From assembly GCA_964567685.1 (NCBI GenBank), contig CAZMNO010000074.1, positions 1 through 13,595 on the forward strand: DNA of 13,595 bases, in the 5' to 3' direction. The DNA comes from UBA5972 sp964567685. Its GTDB lineage: Bacteria; Pseudomonadota; Alphaproteobacteria; Rhodobacterales; Rhodobacteraceae. The translations under genes were made by a program, and so were the position numbers. Shown one piece after another: positions 1 through 7,274 of the stretch. Under the pieces are notes generated by a model. It searched no databases, was not told the origin of the DNA, and saw nothing but the letters and a program-made list of their open reading frames with translations. Every line of letters begins with the position of its first letter. The stretch's first letter is position 1.

Positions 1-838
1 CAGATGAATGTTTCGGTCCCTTGGTCGTTCTCCTTTTGCGCATAATATGCGGTTAGGCGACCAGTTTCATCCGCATATATGTCCTCTCGCAAAAGGCCAG
101 AAGCTTCGGCTAACCGCATTCCTGTATCCGAGACGATGGCAACCAACCACCGCATATCATCGTTGATCTTACGGCACTCGGCTTGCACGGCGATCAAACC
201 CTCAACTGATATCGGGTGTCGATCAGAGACCCCAGCTTCCCTGTCATAGTAGACGCCTTTGAACGGGTTTGCATGGATAAGCCCTGCTCACTGATAGCGA
301 AGTTGACAACGGCACGGACGGTTCCGAAAACTCTCGTGATACTACTGCCGACCAGACCCCGCTCAACCAATCCATCACGGAACGCATTGGCATCTGTCTT
401 GGAGTAAGCCTCCAAAGGCTTGTCACCGCAGGCGTCGATGACATAACCACATGAGCGTTCAGCGGCTCGGTGAAAGGTCGCGGAGCGTCCCTGCCCCTTC
501 ATGCGGAGATAGATCGAGACCGCCTCTGACAACAACACAGATGTCTCACTGATCGAATCAGAAGGCGCTAAAGCTGCTTGGCCGTTGGCTATACGGTGCC
601 TGAGCATATGCTTTCCGGGCATCTGCCGATCTTGAGATCTCAGGTGATACCAGTACTCATCAAGCTGATCTGCAGCCTTCCTTGCTCTCACTTCAGCCAC
701 TCGTGACGACCTTGTACGCAAAGAGAATGCGATCCTTGGCGACGAGTAATGACAAATTAACTCAACAGGGATGCGCCTACTAAAGTAATACACTCCAGCT
801 TTGGCGAAGGTGAACGAAGGGGAAATGGTCTCCGGCAT
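1..838 (-). pseudogene. Tyrosine recombinase (phage/island integrase), frameshifted and cut by the window edge
   Basis: Site-specific recombinase that would integrate or excise a mobile element. The intact first frame (838 down to 194) gives 214 residues: an N-terminal segment like the DUF6538-type start (YYFSRRIPVEL), then a SAM-like core-binding domain at about residues 100-190 (LSEAVSIYL to VVNFAISEQGLSM). After MQ the frame loses sense and soon stops. Shifting by one base near 264-271 restores the expected continuation (NPFKGVYYDREAGVSDRHP), which runs on to the catalytic-domain box SDTGMRLAEASGLL carrying the first active-site Arg. The second frame stays open to base 1. The remaining catalytic residues (Lys, HxxR, Tyr) would lie outside the window. 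The start is supported by TAGGAG nine bases upstream of the ATG. The gene begins just past the 3' end of tRNA-Leu and looks less GC-rich than its neighbours, as expected for acquired DNA. It could be a decayed integrase or an assembly error. Confidence 0.82.
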
Positions 839-899
839 GGTCTACGGCTCCTAGCGATTGCTATAAACTGGAGCGTTTCCAAAGCGTTAGCTAGTGCGA

Positions 900-984
900 T
901 GGTACCCGAGGCCGGACTCGAACCGGCAAGCCTTGCGGCGGTGGATTTTGAATCCACTGCGTCTACCAATTCCGCCACTCGGGC
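900..984 (-). tRNA. tRNA-Leu (anticodon CAA)
   Basis: An 85-base class II tRNA reads on the minus strand from GCCCGAG (984) to the encoded CCA end (900). The acceptor stem pairs GCCCGAG with CTCGGGT, with one G-U pair. The D-loop has the Leu-type AATTGGTAGACGC. The anticodon stem-loop is GTGGA-TTCAAAA-TCCAC, giving anticodon CAA, which decodes UUG. A long variable arm (CGCCGCAAGGCTTG) precedes the T arm GCCGG-TTCGAGT-CCGGC. Its 3' end faces the integrase gene 61 bases away, which suggests it serves as the attachment site of the element to the left. Confidence 0.95.
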
Positions 985-1000
985 ACACGCTGACGACGTG

Positions 1001-1027
1001 ATTAAACCCAACAAAGTGACGCGTCAA
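1001..1027 (-). promoter_or_regulatory. Candidate promoter of tRNA-Leu
   Basis: On the minus strand TTGACG (1027-1022) is followed after 15 bases by TTTAAT (1006-1001), a near-consensus -35/-10 pair with a short spacer. It ends 16 bases before the tRNA 5' end. Position and hexamers fit a sigma-70-type promoter; the spacer is suboptimal. Confidence 0.45.
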
Positions 1028-1105
1028 TCGGCAAACGCGTGGTCATGCTTGACGCAGACAAAGGGGCATGATGGAAAGGAGCCAACATACAATCCGGGGC
1101 AGGAA

Positions 1106-1684
1106 ATGATACGCGGGCTTTACAACTGGACGATGTCGCTGGCGGAATCACGCCACGCGCTTTGGGCGCTGGCGCTAGTCAGTTTTGCAGAAAGCTCGTT
1201 CTTTCCAATCCCGCCCGATATTCTGATGATCCCGATGATCCTGGCAGCCCCGCGCCGGGCTTTTCTGATTGCGGCAATTGCAATGGTTGCCTCGGTTCTG
1301 GGCGGATTGTTCGGCTATTTCATCGGTTCTCAGCTTTTTGAGAGCGTTGGCCGGCCGGTCCTGGATTTCTATGGAAAAACCGAAGCGGCCGAAGCCTTCA
1401 ACCAGAAATTCAACGCCATGGGCGCCTGGGCGGTACTGGTGGCCGGTGTAACACCTTTCCCGTTCAAGGTCATAACAATCATGTCAGGCTGGACCGGGCT
1501 TAGCTTGCCGGTATTCATCCTCTCTGCCATTATCGCCCGCGGGGCGCGTTTCTTTATCGTGGCCGCACTCCTGTGGAAATTCGGAGCCCCGATCCGGGAG
1601 TTCATTGAACGCCGTCTTGGCCTTATGTTCACGATATTTGTCATCCTGCTGATAGGTGGGTTTTACGCGGTGAAATACTTATGA
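1106..1684 (+). CDS. YqaA family (DedA/SNARE-associated-like) inner-membrane protein
   Basis: A 192-residue polytopic membrane protein of the YqaA/DedA-related family. DedA relatives have been linked to lipid-carrier flipping and membrane homeostasis, but the role of YqaA itself is not settled. The sequence shows hydrophobic segments separated by short loops, with the family stretch AESSFFPIPPDILMIPM (about residues 27-43), the glycine-rich GGLFGYFIGSQLFE, and the conserved VAGVTPFPFKVITIMSG re-entrant-like segment. I chose the ATG at 1106 because the protein then starts with the usual MIRGLYNW-type N-terminus behind purine-rich GGGGCAGGA. The same frame is open further upstream, but only across the tRNA gene. 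Its stop overlaps the dsbB start by four bases (ATGA), so the two are probably translationally coupled. Confidence 0.88.
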   Translation: MIRGLYNWTMSLAESRHALWALALVSFAESSFFPIPPDILMIPMILAAPRRAFLIAAIAMVASVLGGLFGYFIGSQLFESVGRPVLDFYGKTEAAEAFNQKFNAMGAWAVLVAGVTPFPFKVITIMSGWTGLSLPVFILSAIIARGARFFIVAALLWKFGAPIREFIERRLGLMFTIFVILLIGGFYAVKYL

Positions 1685-2139
1685 CGGCACGAAATATCGC
1701 CTTATTTGCAGGGATCTGCTCAATCTCGATGCTGCTGGGGGCATTTGCGTTTCAGTATCTGGGCGGCATGGCGCCCTGCAAGCTTTGTATCTGGCAGCGC
1801 TGGCCGCACGGGCTGGCCTTTGGCGTTGCCCTGTTGGTGCTAATCTGGCCGAACCGCTGGTTATATCTGCTGGGCACATTGATTGTTCTTTTTGGAGCGG
1901 GTGTCGCGTTTTACCACACCGGAGTTGAACAGCACTGGTGGCAGGGGCCGACCACCTGTTCATCGCAGGGAATTGGTGGACTGAGCAGTGAAGAACTGAT
2001 GGATCAGATCATGAATGCACCGCTCGTGCGCTGTGATGAAATCCCCTGGAGTATGTTTGGCCTGTCGATGGCGGCATGGAACGGGGTTGCATCGCTTGGA
2101 TTTGTCGGGCTCTGGCTCATGGCTTTGCGCAAGGGCTGA
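1681..2139 (+). CDS. dsbB: Disulfide bond formation protein B
   Basis: Inner-membrane quinone reductase that reoxidises the periplasmic thiol oxidase DsbA, passing electrons to ubiquinone. The 152-residue protein has four hydrophobic segments (about 5-28, 42-58, 60-80 and 125-148). The first periplasmic loop carries the redox pair in PCKLCIWQRWPH (C33, C36). The second loop holds the other pair, C93 (TTCSS) and C118 (VRCDE), close to the usual DsbB layout although the loop is compact. The start overlaps the yqaA stop as ATGA. No dsbA lies in the window. The gene converges on the RdhA-like gene, leaving a 68-base gap. The family call is firm; it could also be named a DsbI-type paralogue. Confidence 0.93.
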   Translation: MTARNIALFAGICSISMLLGAFAFQYLGGMAPCKLCIWQRWPHGLAFGVALLVLIWPNRWLYLLGTLIVLFGAGVAFYHTGVEQHWWQGPTTCSSQGIGGLSSEELMDQIMNAPLVRCDEIPWSMFGLSMAAWNGVASLGFVGLWLMALRKG

Positions 2140-2174
2140 CCAGAAAGGCCAGAGGGTATGTCGTGGTCAGGACG

Positions 2175-2193
2175 CTCCGCGGGGAGTATTTTC
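2175..2193 (+). terminator. Weak possible terminator after dsbB
   Basis: CTCC-GCGG-GGAG forms a short four-pair stem (2175-2186) followed by TATTTT. It sits between the convergent dsbB and RdhA-like genes, where a terminator is expected, but the stem is short. Confidence 0.28.
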
Positions 2194-2207
2194 TGAAACA
2201 ATGATGG

Positions 2208-3428
2208 CTAGGACTTCGCCCACCAGTCACCGGGTTTGAGACGGGGGCGCTTGCCTTGTTTTTCCTGCCAGAGGCGCGCCAGTTTGCGCCCCTTGCCGGT
2301 GGCCAGCCAACGCCAGAGCCGGTCCTGCCAGCGGTTATAGCTTCGGTTGAACGGACAGACGCGCATGCAGATGGCGCAGTCGGTCCTGAGCTTGGCCCAG
2401 TAGCCGAAGCATTTTTCGCAGTCAGCCGACCATTTCCTGACGCCTCTGATGGTTGACGGGCTGACCGGGCCGAAATCCGGGGGGCCGTCCGGCAAAGCCT
2501 TTGGCGGGCATGCATCGGCGCAAATAGTGCAACTCTGGCAATAGGCCGCAAGGCCCAGTGGTTTGGGGGCATCGGGCGCAAGCGGCAGGCTGGTAAACAC
2601 TTTGGAAAACCGCAGCCGAGGGCCAAACTCCGGCGTCAGTACCATCTGGTTGCGCCCGTATTCGCCCAATCCGGCCTTGATCGCATAAGGAATGACCAGT
2701 GCCGTATCGTTCATCGAGGCGACGCCCTCGTAGCCCAGTCCACGGAGATAGGCAGCAAGCTGGATCGTCACCGCCGCTTCATGGCTGTATTCGCGCCCCG
2801 TCGACGCACCCGCAAGGGCGGAAGGATAGGTATCGACCAGATCAAGATCCATCGAATGGCCCATGATGATGACATGGCTGACACCCTCTGGCAGCGTGTT
2901 ATCAGCAGGCGTGAAGTCGCGGGTATCGACGCGCTCGCTATAGTGCCAGCGCTCGTCTATTTCGCTAATGCCAACCAGATCGGCCCCAAACAGTTTGGCA
3001 ACGCGCTTGATTTCCGAGCTGGCGGCAACCGGGCAGTCATAGGCAACCTTGGTTTTGGAAATTTCTGTGTCTGCACAAATGCTTGACTGAAAACCTTCGC
3101 GTAATCCACGGTCACTACCGCGACCCGATATCAGATCGGATATGATCCAGGAGGCGTTTCTGAGGGCGAAATCCTTTTGACTGAACCCCTGCCCTTTGCG
3201 CGGCTTGGCACCCCGGCCATAGCTTTTGAAAAATCCGTCCGTGTCTTCTGAGCGGACAGATGAATCCCAAAATGCCCGGTTGAAGACGTCATTGATCTGG
3301 CTGAAGGGTTGAAAATCGCGGGTGATGTCAAACCCACAGGCGCGGTCACTTTCACCAAAGCGTGCTTCCCAGTCATCGTGCATCGCATCGGTGACTTCGG
3401 TCCGGGGTCTGTTGCTGGGCCAGGCCAT
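2208..3428 (-). CDS. Reductive dehalogenase-like corrinoid/iron-sulfur protein (RdhA family)
   Basis: A 406-residue protein of the reductive dehalogenase superfamily, which uses cobalamin and two 4Fe-4S clusters to remove halogen from organic substrates. The N-terminal third has RdhA-like stretches (FQPFSQINDVFNRAFWD, and QGFSQKDFALRNA at 80-92). The core has AGLGEYGRNQMVLTPEFGPR (252-271) and LRFSKVFTSLPL. Cluster 1 is CX2CX2CX3CP (C297, C300, C303, C307). Cluster 2 is C340, C351, C354 and C358 within EKCFGYWAK and CAICMRVCPF. As I recall the PceA active site (Tyr246, Asn272, Arg305), the same spacing is met here by Y214, N240 and R273. There is no Tat motif or hydrophobic leader and no membrane anchor gene beside it, so a soluble cytoplasmic enzyme is inferred. 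It starts 7 bases after the HNH gene. Substrate and electron donor are unknown. The related QueG family differs in its second cluster motif and lacks the AGLGEYGR/PEFGPR context. Confidence 0.85.
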   Translation of the reverse strand: MAWPSNRPRTEVTDAMHDDWEARFGESDRACGFDITRDFQPFSQINDVFNRAFWDSSVRSEDTDGFFKSYGRGAKPRKGQGFSQKDFALRNASWIISDLISGRGSDRGLREGFQSSICADTEISKTKVAYDCPVAASSEIKRVAKLFGADLVGISEIDERWHYSERVDTRDFTPADNTLPEGVSHVIIMGHSMDLDLVDTYPSALAGASTGREYSHEAAVTIQLAAYLRGLGYEGVASMNDTALVIPYAIKAGLGEYGRNQMVLTPEFGPRLRFSKVFTSLPLAPDAPKPLGLAAYCQSCTICADACPPKALPDGPPDFGPVSPSTIRGVRKWSADCEKCFGYWAKLRTDCAICMRVCPFNRSYNRWQDRLWRWLATGKGRKLARLWQEKQGKRPRLKPGDWWAKS

Positions 3429-3435
3429 CGGCGGA

Positions 3436-4020
3436 TTATGCTTCCAGCTCTGCGTCCCAGTAAAGGAAATCCATCCAGCTTTCGTGCAGGTGGTTGGGGG
3501 GGAATTTGCGCCCAGTATTGCGCAGCTCTTCCGCCCCCGGTCTGCGTGGTGGGCGGATCAGGCGCATCCCGGTCTGATCAAGCGCACGCGAGCCTTTCTT
3601 GAGATTGCACGGGCCACAGGCGGCAACAACGTTTTCCCAAACGGTTTTCCCGCCGCGTGAGCGCGGGATGACATGGTCAAACGTCATGTCACCTTTGGAG
3701 CCGCAATACTGGCAGGTAAACTCGTCGCGCAGAAACAGGTTGAAGCGAGTGAATGCGGTTGACTTGGCGGGTTTGACGTAATCTTTCAGCACGACAACCG
3801 AGGGGATGCGGATTTCGACTGAGGGCGAGCGCACCACCTGATCATACTCGGCAACGATACTGACCCGGTCAAGATAGGCCGCCTTGATCGCGTCCTGCCA
3901 GCTCCAGAGCGACAGCGGCAAATAGGAAAGCGGACGGTAATCTGCATTGAGAACAAGCGCCGGGTGCTGGGTTATTCCGGTCGTGTTACGAACAAAATTA
4001 GTACTGAATTCTCCGTCCAT
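3436..4020 (-). CDS. HNH endonuclease family protein
   Basis: A small HNH-fold protein, 194 residues from the ATG at 4020. Numbered from that start, the HNH domain spans about 100-145: C103 and C106 (CQYC) and C135 and C138 (CGPC) form a zinc-binding knuckle around the catalytic stretch TFDHVIPRSRGG with D115 and H116, and WENVVAACGPCNLKKG supplies the late Asn and Lys. The N-terminal half (HPALVLNADYRPLSYLPLS) is a conserved extension of this group in Rhodobacteraceae; its function is not known to me. A longer start at ATG 4053 adds 11 residues. I prefer 4020 because MDGEFSTNFVRN matches the N-terminus I remember for this family. Neither start has a strong ribosome binding site. The RdhA-like gene follows after 7 bases, so they are probably co-transcribed. 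Genuine nuclease activity is plausible but unproven. Confidence 0.88.
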   Translation of the reverse strand: MDGEFSTNFVRNTTGITQHPALVLNADYRPLSYLPLSLWSWQDAIKAAYLDRVSIVAEYDQVVRSPSVEIRIPSVVVLKDYVKPAKSTAFTRFNLFLRDEFTCQYCGSKGDMTFDHVIPRSRGGKTVWENVVAACGPCNLKKGSRALDQTGMRLIRPPRRPGAEELRNTGRKFPPNHLHESWMDFLYWDAELEA

Positions 4021-4097
4021 ACCCGCAAGCAATCCCCGCCCGATTAATACCATTTCAGAACCGGAACGGGACGATCCCGCCCCAGCATGTAAGTAAA

Positions 4098-4125
4098 ACT
4101 ATATATCGTGAGGGTGTGCTGACAA
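4098..4125 (-). promoter_or_regulatory. Candidate sigma-70-type promoter of the HNH/RdhA-like unit
   Basis: On the minus strand TTGTCA (4125-4120) is followed by a 16-base spacer and TATAGT (4103-4098). Each hexamer matches the consensus at five of six positions. Transcription would start near 4091, about 70 bases before the preferred HNH start. The 121-base gap before it, back to the esterase gene, shows no clear terminator. Confidence 0.55.
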
Positions 4126-4174
4126 CCCCCTATATCCTGTTGGGTTTTCGCGTGGGAATATCACAAAAGGGGGA

Positions 4175-4840
4175 TCAGCTCTTAATGCCCAATTTTTGAT
4201 GCATGAATTGCAGGGATACGCCTAGTCCATCGGGCGCAATTCCGTGCCCGGTGCCTTTGGAGACATGGGTATAGGTTTCAAACCCGGCCTCGACCAGCGC
4301 GTCAGCAGCGACAGCCAGAGAGGCGATGGGCACCATTTCATCCTGATCCCCGTGGATCAGCACGACCGGCGGGCGGCACTTCACCTCAGCGGCCAGATTT
4401 TCCGGGTCAAGCAAACGGCCTGAAAAGCCAACCACACCAGCTACTGGCTCTGCCCGTCTTGGGGCGACATGCAGGCTCATCATCGTGCCTTGTGAAAAGC
4501 CGAAAAGGATCGTCTCAGCCAGGCCGACGCCAACGCTTTCCATGGTCGTATCGATGAAGTTATTCAGATCAACAACGCTTTTCTGCATTTCAGCGGCAGC
4601 AACCTCTTCGCTTGAACCATCGAGCCAGGGGATAGGAAACCACTCAAAACCAAAGGGATTTCCCGAACAGCGGTTCGGCGCGTTCGGGGCGACAAACACC
4701 GTATCGGGCATGTGCTGGCCAAGAGGATCAGCCAGCCCCAGAAGGTCGTTTCCGTCAGCCCCGTAGCCATGCAAAAGGATCACCAGGCTTTTGGCCTGCC
4801 CGGATTTGGCATCACGGCGGCCCGCCTCTAATTCGCGCAT
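4175..4840 (-). CDS. Alpha/beta-hydrolase, phospholipase/carboxylesterase family
   Basis: A 221-residue serine hydrolase of the small carboxylesterase (acyl-protein thioesterase-like, YpfH-like) family, expected to hydrolyse short esters or thioesters in the cytoplasm. It has the oxyanion-hole stretch LLHGYGADGNDL (22-33), the nucleophile elbow GFSQG with S116, the acid D167 in IHGDQDEMVP and the base H199 in GTGHGIAPDG, so the triad is complete. No signal peptide is seen. Its ATG shares one base with the stop of the upstream glycosylase gene (TAATG), making it the last gene of the cbiD-cobK-alkA operon. The natural substrate cannot be told from sequence, and no link to cobalamin is evident beyond the operon. 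Confidence 0.9.
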   Translation of the reverse strand: MRELEAGRRDAKSGQAKSLVILLHGYGADGNDLLGLADPLGQHMPDTVFVAPNAPNRCSGNPFGFEWFPIPWLDGSSEEVAAAEMQKSVVDLNNFIDTTMESVGVGLAETILFGFSQGTMMSLHVAPRRAEPVAGVVGFSGRLLDPENLAAEVKCRPPVVLIHGDQDEMVPIASLAVAADALVEAGFETYTHVSKGTGHGIAPDGLGVSLQFMHQKLGIKS

Positions 4841-5469
4841 TATCTGATCCCTTCACTGTTTTTCATCACGCGGTAATAGGCCCAGAGCGCACGGGCTGCA
4901 ACACTTTGCCAGGGCGACCAGGCAAGCGCTTGCGCGCGCAGGGCTTTTTCACTCGGTCGCTGTTCCATTTCAAACAGGATTCTCGCTGCCTCCTGCAAGG
5001 CCAGATCGCCGGGGGCGAAGATATCGGCGCGGCCAAGGGCGAACATCGTGTAGACCTCAGCCGTCCAGCGCCCGATGCCGGTGACGGTGATCAGTTGATC
5101 GATCACATCGGCATCCGGGGCTGTTTCCAGCGCCGTGTAATTGATGCCACTTTCCGCCAGCGCCCGCGCATAGCGGACTTTCTGCCCGGAGAGGCCACAG
5201 GCACGCAAATCTTCGTCACTGGCTTTCATCAGATTGCGTGGGCCGGTCAGCCGCGCAGTTTTCATGCGCTTCCAGACGGCATCTGCGGCGGCCACGGAAA
5301 TCTGTTGCGAAACAATCGCGCTGAGTAGATTTTCAAACCCGCCTTTGCGCAGGCGCAGCGGCAAGGGGCCGGTCAGGGACAGGGCGTGGGCAAATCGAGG
5401 CTCGGTTTGCGCCAGCCATTCCGCCCCTTCGGCGACATCTTCGGCAGAGGTTATGATGCGGCTGATCAT
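4840..5469 (-). CDS. DNA-3-methyladenine glycosylase II-like (AlkA family, HhH-GPD)
   Basis: Base-excision-repair glycosylase that removes alkylated purines from DNA. The 209-residue protein holds a HhH-GPD fold. FENLLSAIVSQQISVAAA (45-62) is the typical first helix pair. The helix-hairpin-helix VTGIGRWTAEVYTMFALGR lies at 129-147, and the catalytic aspartate is D155 in FAPGDLALQEA. It is shorter than E. coli AlkA (282 residues) because it lacks the extra N-terminal domain, as do many compact alphaproteobacterial members. The gene overlaps cobK by four bases (ATGA) at its start and the esterase gene by one base at its end, so it is embedded in a corrin-biosynthesis operon. That context does not obviously explain its function. 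Family call is firm; exact lesion range is unknown. Confidence 0.9.
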   Translation of the reverse strand: MISRIITSAEDVAEGAEWLAQTEPRFAHALSLTGPLPLRLRKGGFENLLSAIVSQQISVAAADAVWKRMKTARLTGPRNLMKASDEDLRACGLSGQKVRYARALAESGINYTALETAPDADVIDQLITVTGIGRWTAEVYTMFALGRADIFAPGDLALQEAARILFEMEQRPSEKALRAQALAWSPWQSVAARALWAYYRVMKNSEGIR

Positions 5470-6209
5470 CTTCTGCCTTTCAGGGCTTCAACCCAGTTGA
5501 TTACGTCCTCAATGCTAGCCCGTATCGGTGCATCGGGCGGGTCAGGTCGTTTGATCATGGCAACCGGCAAGCCAAGCACCCTCGCCGCGTCAAGCTTGCT
5601 GCGGCTGGCAGTGCCACCGGAGTTTTTGACCACAAGCCAGTCAATTCCCAGCTTTCTGAAGAGGGCGATCTCCTCTGCAACGGTAAACGGCGGGCGACCG
5701 ATCAGAAACTGCCCGTTGGGAAAGGGAAATGGCCGTTCGGCAGGGTCGATCTGACGGCAGACCAGGTAGCAGGACGCAAGATTGGCAAAGGCTTCCAACG
5801 TCTTGTGCCCGGTTGCCAGAAAAACCCTTGATCCTTGCGGGATATGCTCTGCGACCCCGGCTTCCTCATCGACCATGATCCAATTGTCATTGGGCTGCCT
5901 ATGCCATTCCGGGCGCAGATAGCGCAGGTGGGAAACACCGATTTCACTGCAAATCTCATGTGCGGTTTTTGACATTTTTCCGGCAAAGGGATGGGTGGCG
6001 TTGATCACCGCGTCAAAATCGTGTTCTGCCAGATAGGATTTGAACCCGTCACGACCACCAAAACCACCGATGCGTGTCTCGCATGGCAGCGGTGCAGGAT
6101 TGCGGGTTTCACCTGCGAGCGAGGCGATAAGGGAAAGGTCGACCATCTTGCAAAGTGCCTCAGTGATGCGCCGTGCATCCTGCGTACCCGCCAGCAGCAA
6201 AAGTCTCAT
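5466..6209 (-). CDS. cobK: Precorrin-6A reductase (CobK/CbiJ)
   Basis: NAD(P)H-dependent reductase of corrin synthesis that reduces the precorrin-6A macrocycle (or its cobalt form in the anaerobic route). The 247-residue protein starts with the nucleotide-binding stretch LLLLAGTQDARRI (3-15). It has the family box NATHPFAGKMSKTA (70-83), ATGHKTLEAF (132-141) and the C-terminal KNSGGTASRSKLDAARVLG (195-213) followed by LPVAMIKRP. Length and motif order fit CobK/CbiJ. It overlaps cbiD at its start and alkA at its end, each by four bases (ATGA), showing tight coupling with the preceding methyltransferase of the same pathway. Confidence 0.94.
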   Translation of the reverse strand: MRLLLLAGTQDARRITEALCKMVDLSLIASLAGETRNPAPLPCETRIGGFGGRDGFKSYLAEHDFDAVINATHPFAGKMSKTAHEICSEIGVSHLRYLRPEWHRQPNDNWIMVDEEAGVAEHIPQGSRVFLATGHKTLEAFANLASCYLVCRQIDPAERPFPFPNGQFLIGRPPFTVAEEIALFRKLGIDWLVVKNSGGTASRSKLDAARVLGLPVAMIKRPDPPDAPIRASIEDVINWVEALKGRR

Positions 6210-7267
6210 GACACACCGCTTCGGGCGAGGATTTCGCCTGCCCGGTCGATGACGACCACGTCGATCGAGGTATTGCCCTGCCGGAGATGTATTTGCGCCT
6301 GCTCCAGTGCCTTGTCAGCAACCAACCGGGCCAGAGGTTTGCCTGCCAGCGTAACTGCTTCAAGCGCGGTATTGGCTTTGGACACATCAGCCAGACCAAA
6401 CGCGGTAGAAAGCTGGTTCAGCCGGATGAAATCAACCTGGGAGCGCTTTGAATGAAGATCGGTTGCCCCTTGTGCCAGCTTGGTCATTTTCCCGATACCG
6501 CCACCGATGGTCAGGCGATTTACCGGGTGCTTGCGCAGGTATTTCAGCATCCCCCCGGCAAAATCACCCATGTCGAGCATGGCGTGATCAGGAAGCGCGT
6601 AGAGTCCCTGCACGATCCGTTCTGACGTTGCACCGGTGCAGCCTGCAACATGGCCTTGCCCGCTGGCCCGCGCCACATCAATGCCGCGATGGATCGAGGC
6701 GATCCAGGCCGAGCAGGAAAATGGCCGCACAATGCCTGTCGTTCCCAGAATGGACAGGCCGCCTTCAATTCCCAGTCGCGGATTCCAGGTTTTTGCAGCA
6801 AGCGCCGCCCCTCCGGGCACACTCACCGTAATCTTGATATCGGGTTTAGCCCCATATTCATTCGCCAGTGACTTGACGATCTCGGTCATCATCTGCCTTG
6901 GCACCGGATTGATCGCAGCTTCACCCGGCGGGACCGGGAGGCCGGGTTTGGTCACGACGCCAACGCCTTCACCAGCGCCAAAGCAGACCCCACCCCGGTT
7001 AGGCTCCACCAGCGCCTTGATCAGCGCGCCATGGGTGACATCGGGATCGTCGCCTGCATCTTTGATGATGCCCGCTTCGGCCCATCCCGCGCCGGTCTTG
7101 CTGAAGGCCAGATCGAACTCGGGCGTTTCGCCTTTTGGCAGAACCAGCCCGACCTTAGCGGGGAACCCCTTCCCCCATAGCGCCATCAGTGCCGCTTTGG
7201 TCGCGGCAGCGGCACAGGCGCCGGTGGTCCAGCCGCGGCGCAGTTCGGGTTGCTGGCTTTTGCTCAT
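6206..7267 (-). CDS. cbiD: Cobalt-precorrin-5B C1-methyltransferase (CbiD)
   Basis: S-adenosylmethionine-dependent methylation at C1 during corrin ring contraction. The family signature RRGWTTGACAAAATKAA (10-26) opens the protein, followed by VCFGAGEGVGVVTKPGLPVP, EAAINPVPRQMM, NPRLGIEGGLSILGTTGIVRP (the glycine-rich box), FAGGMLKYL and GGIGKMTKLAQG. The ATG at 7267 gives 353 residues, normal for CbiD. The frame is open to 7363, but the extra 32 residues are not family-like and would cover the promoter candidate. No ribosome binding site precedes 7267, and TATAGT ends 7 bases before it, so translation may be leaderless. The stop overlaps cobK by ATGA. CbiD is named from the anaerobic pathway; its presence with CobK/CobB types is discussed in the findings. 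Confidence 0.93.
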   Translation of the reverse strand: MSKSQQPELRRGWTTGACAAAATKAALMALWGKGFPAKVGLVLPKGETPEFDLAFSKTGAGWAEAGIIKDAGDDPDVTHGALIKALVEPNRGGVCFGAGEGVGVVTKPGLPVPPGEAAINPVPRQMMTEIVKSLANEYGAKPDIKITVSVPGGAALAAKTWNPRLGIEGGLSILGTTGIVRPFSCSAWIASIHRGIDVARASGQGHVAGCTGATSERIVQGLYALPDHAMLDMGDFAGGMLKYLRKHPVNRLTIGGGIGKMTKLAQGATDLHSKRSQVDFIRLNQLSTAFGLADVSKANTALEAVTLAGKPLARLVADKALEQAQIHLRQGNTSIDVVVIDRAGEILARSGVS

Positions 7268-7274
7268 CGGAGCG

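Noticed and set aside
2137..2170. Inverted repeat CTGACCA/TGGTCAG after dsbB
   Set aside because: The loop is 20 bases and no T tract follows, so it is not a convincing terminator; no operator role can be argued.
2208..3428. Calling the iron-sulfur protein QueG (epoxyqueuosine reductase)
   Set aside because: QueG shares the first cluster motif, but here the second cluster region (EKCFGYWAK to CAICMRVCPF) and the PEFGPR segment follow reductive dehalogenases instead.
4130..4195. Distant pairing of CCCCCT and AGGGGG downstream of the esterase gene
   Set aside because: Large loop and no adjacent T run in the right place; not a supportable terminator.
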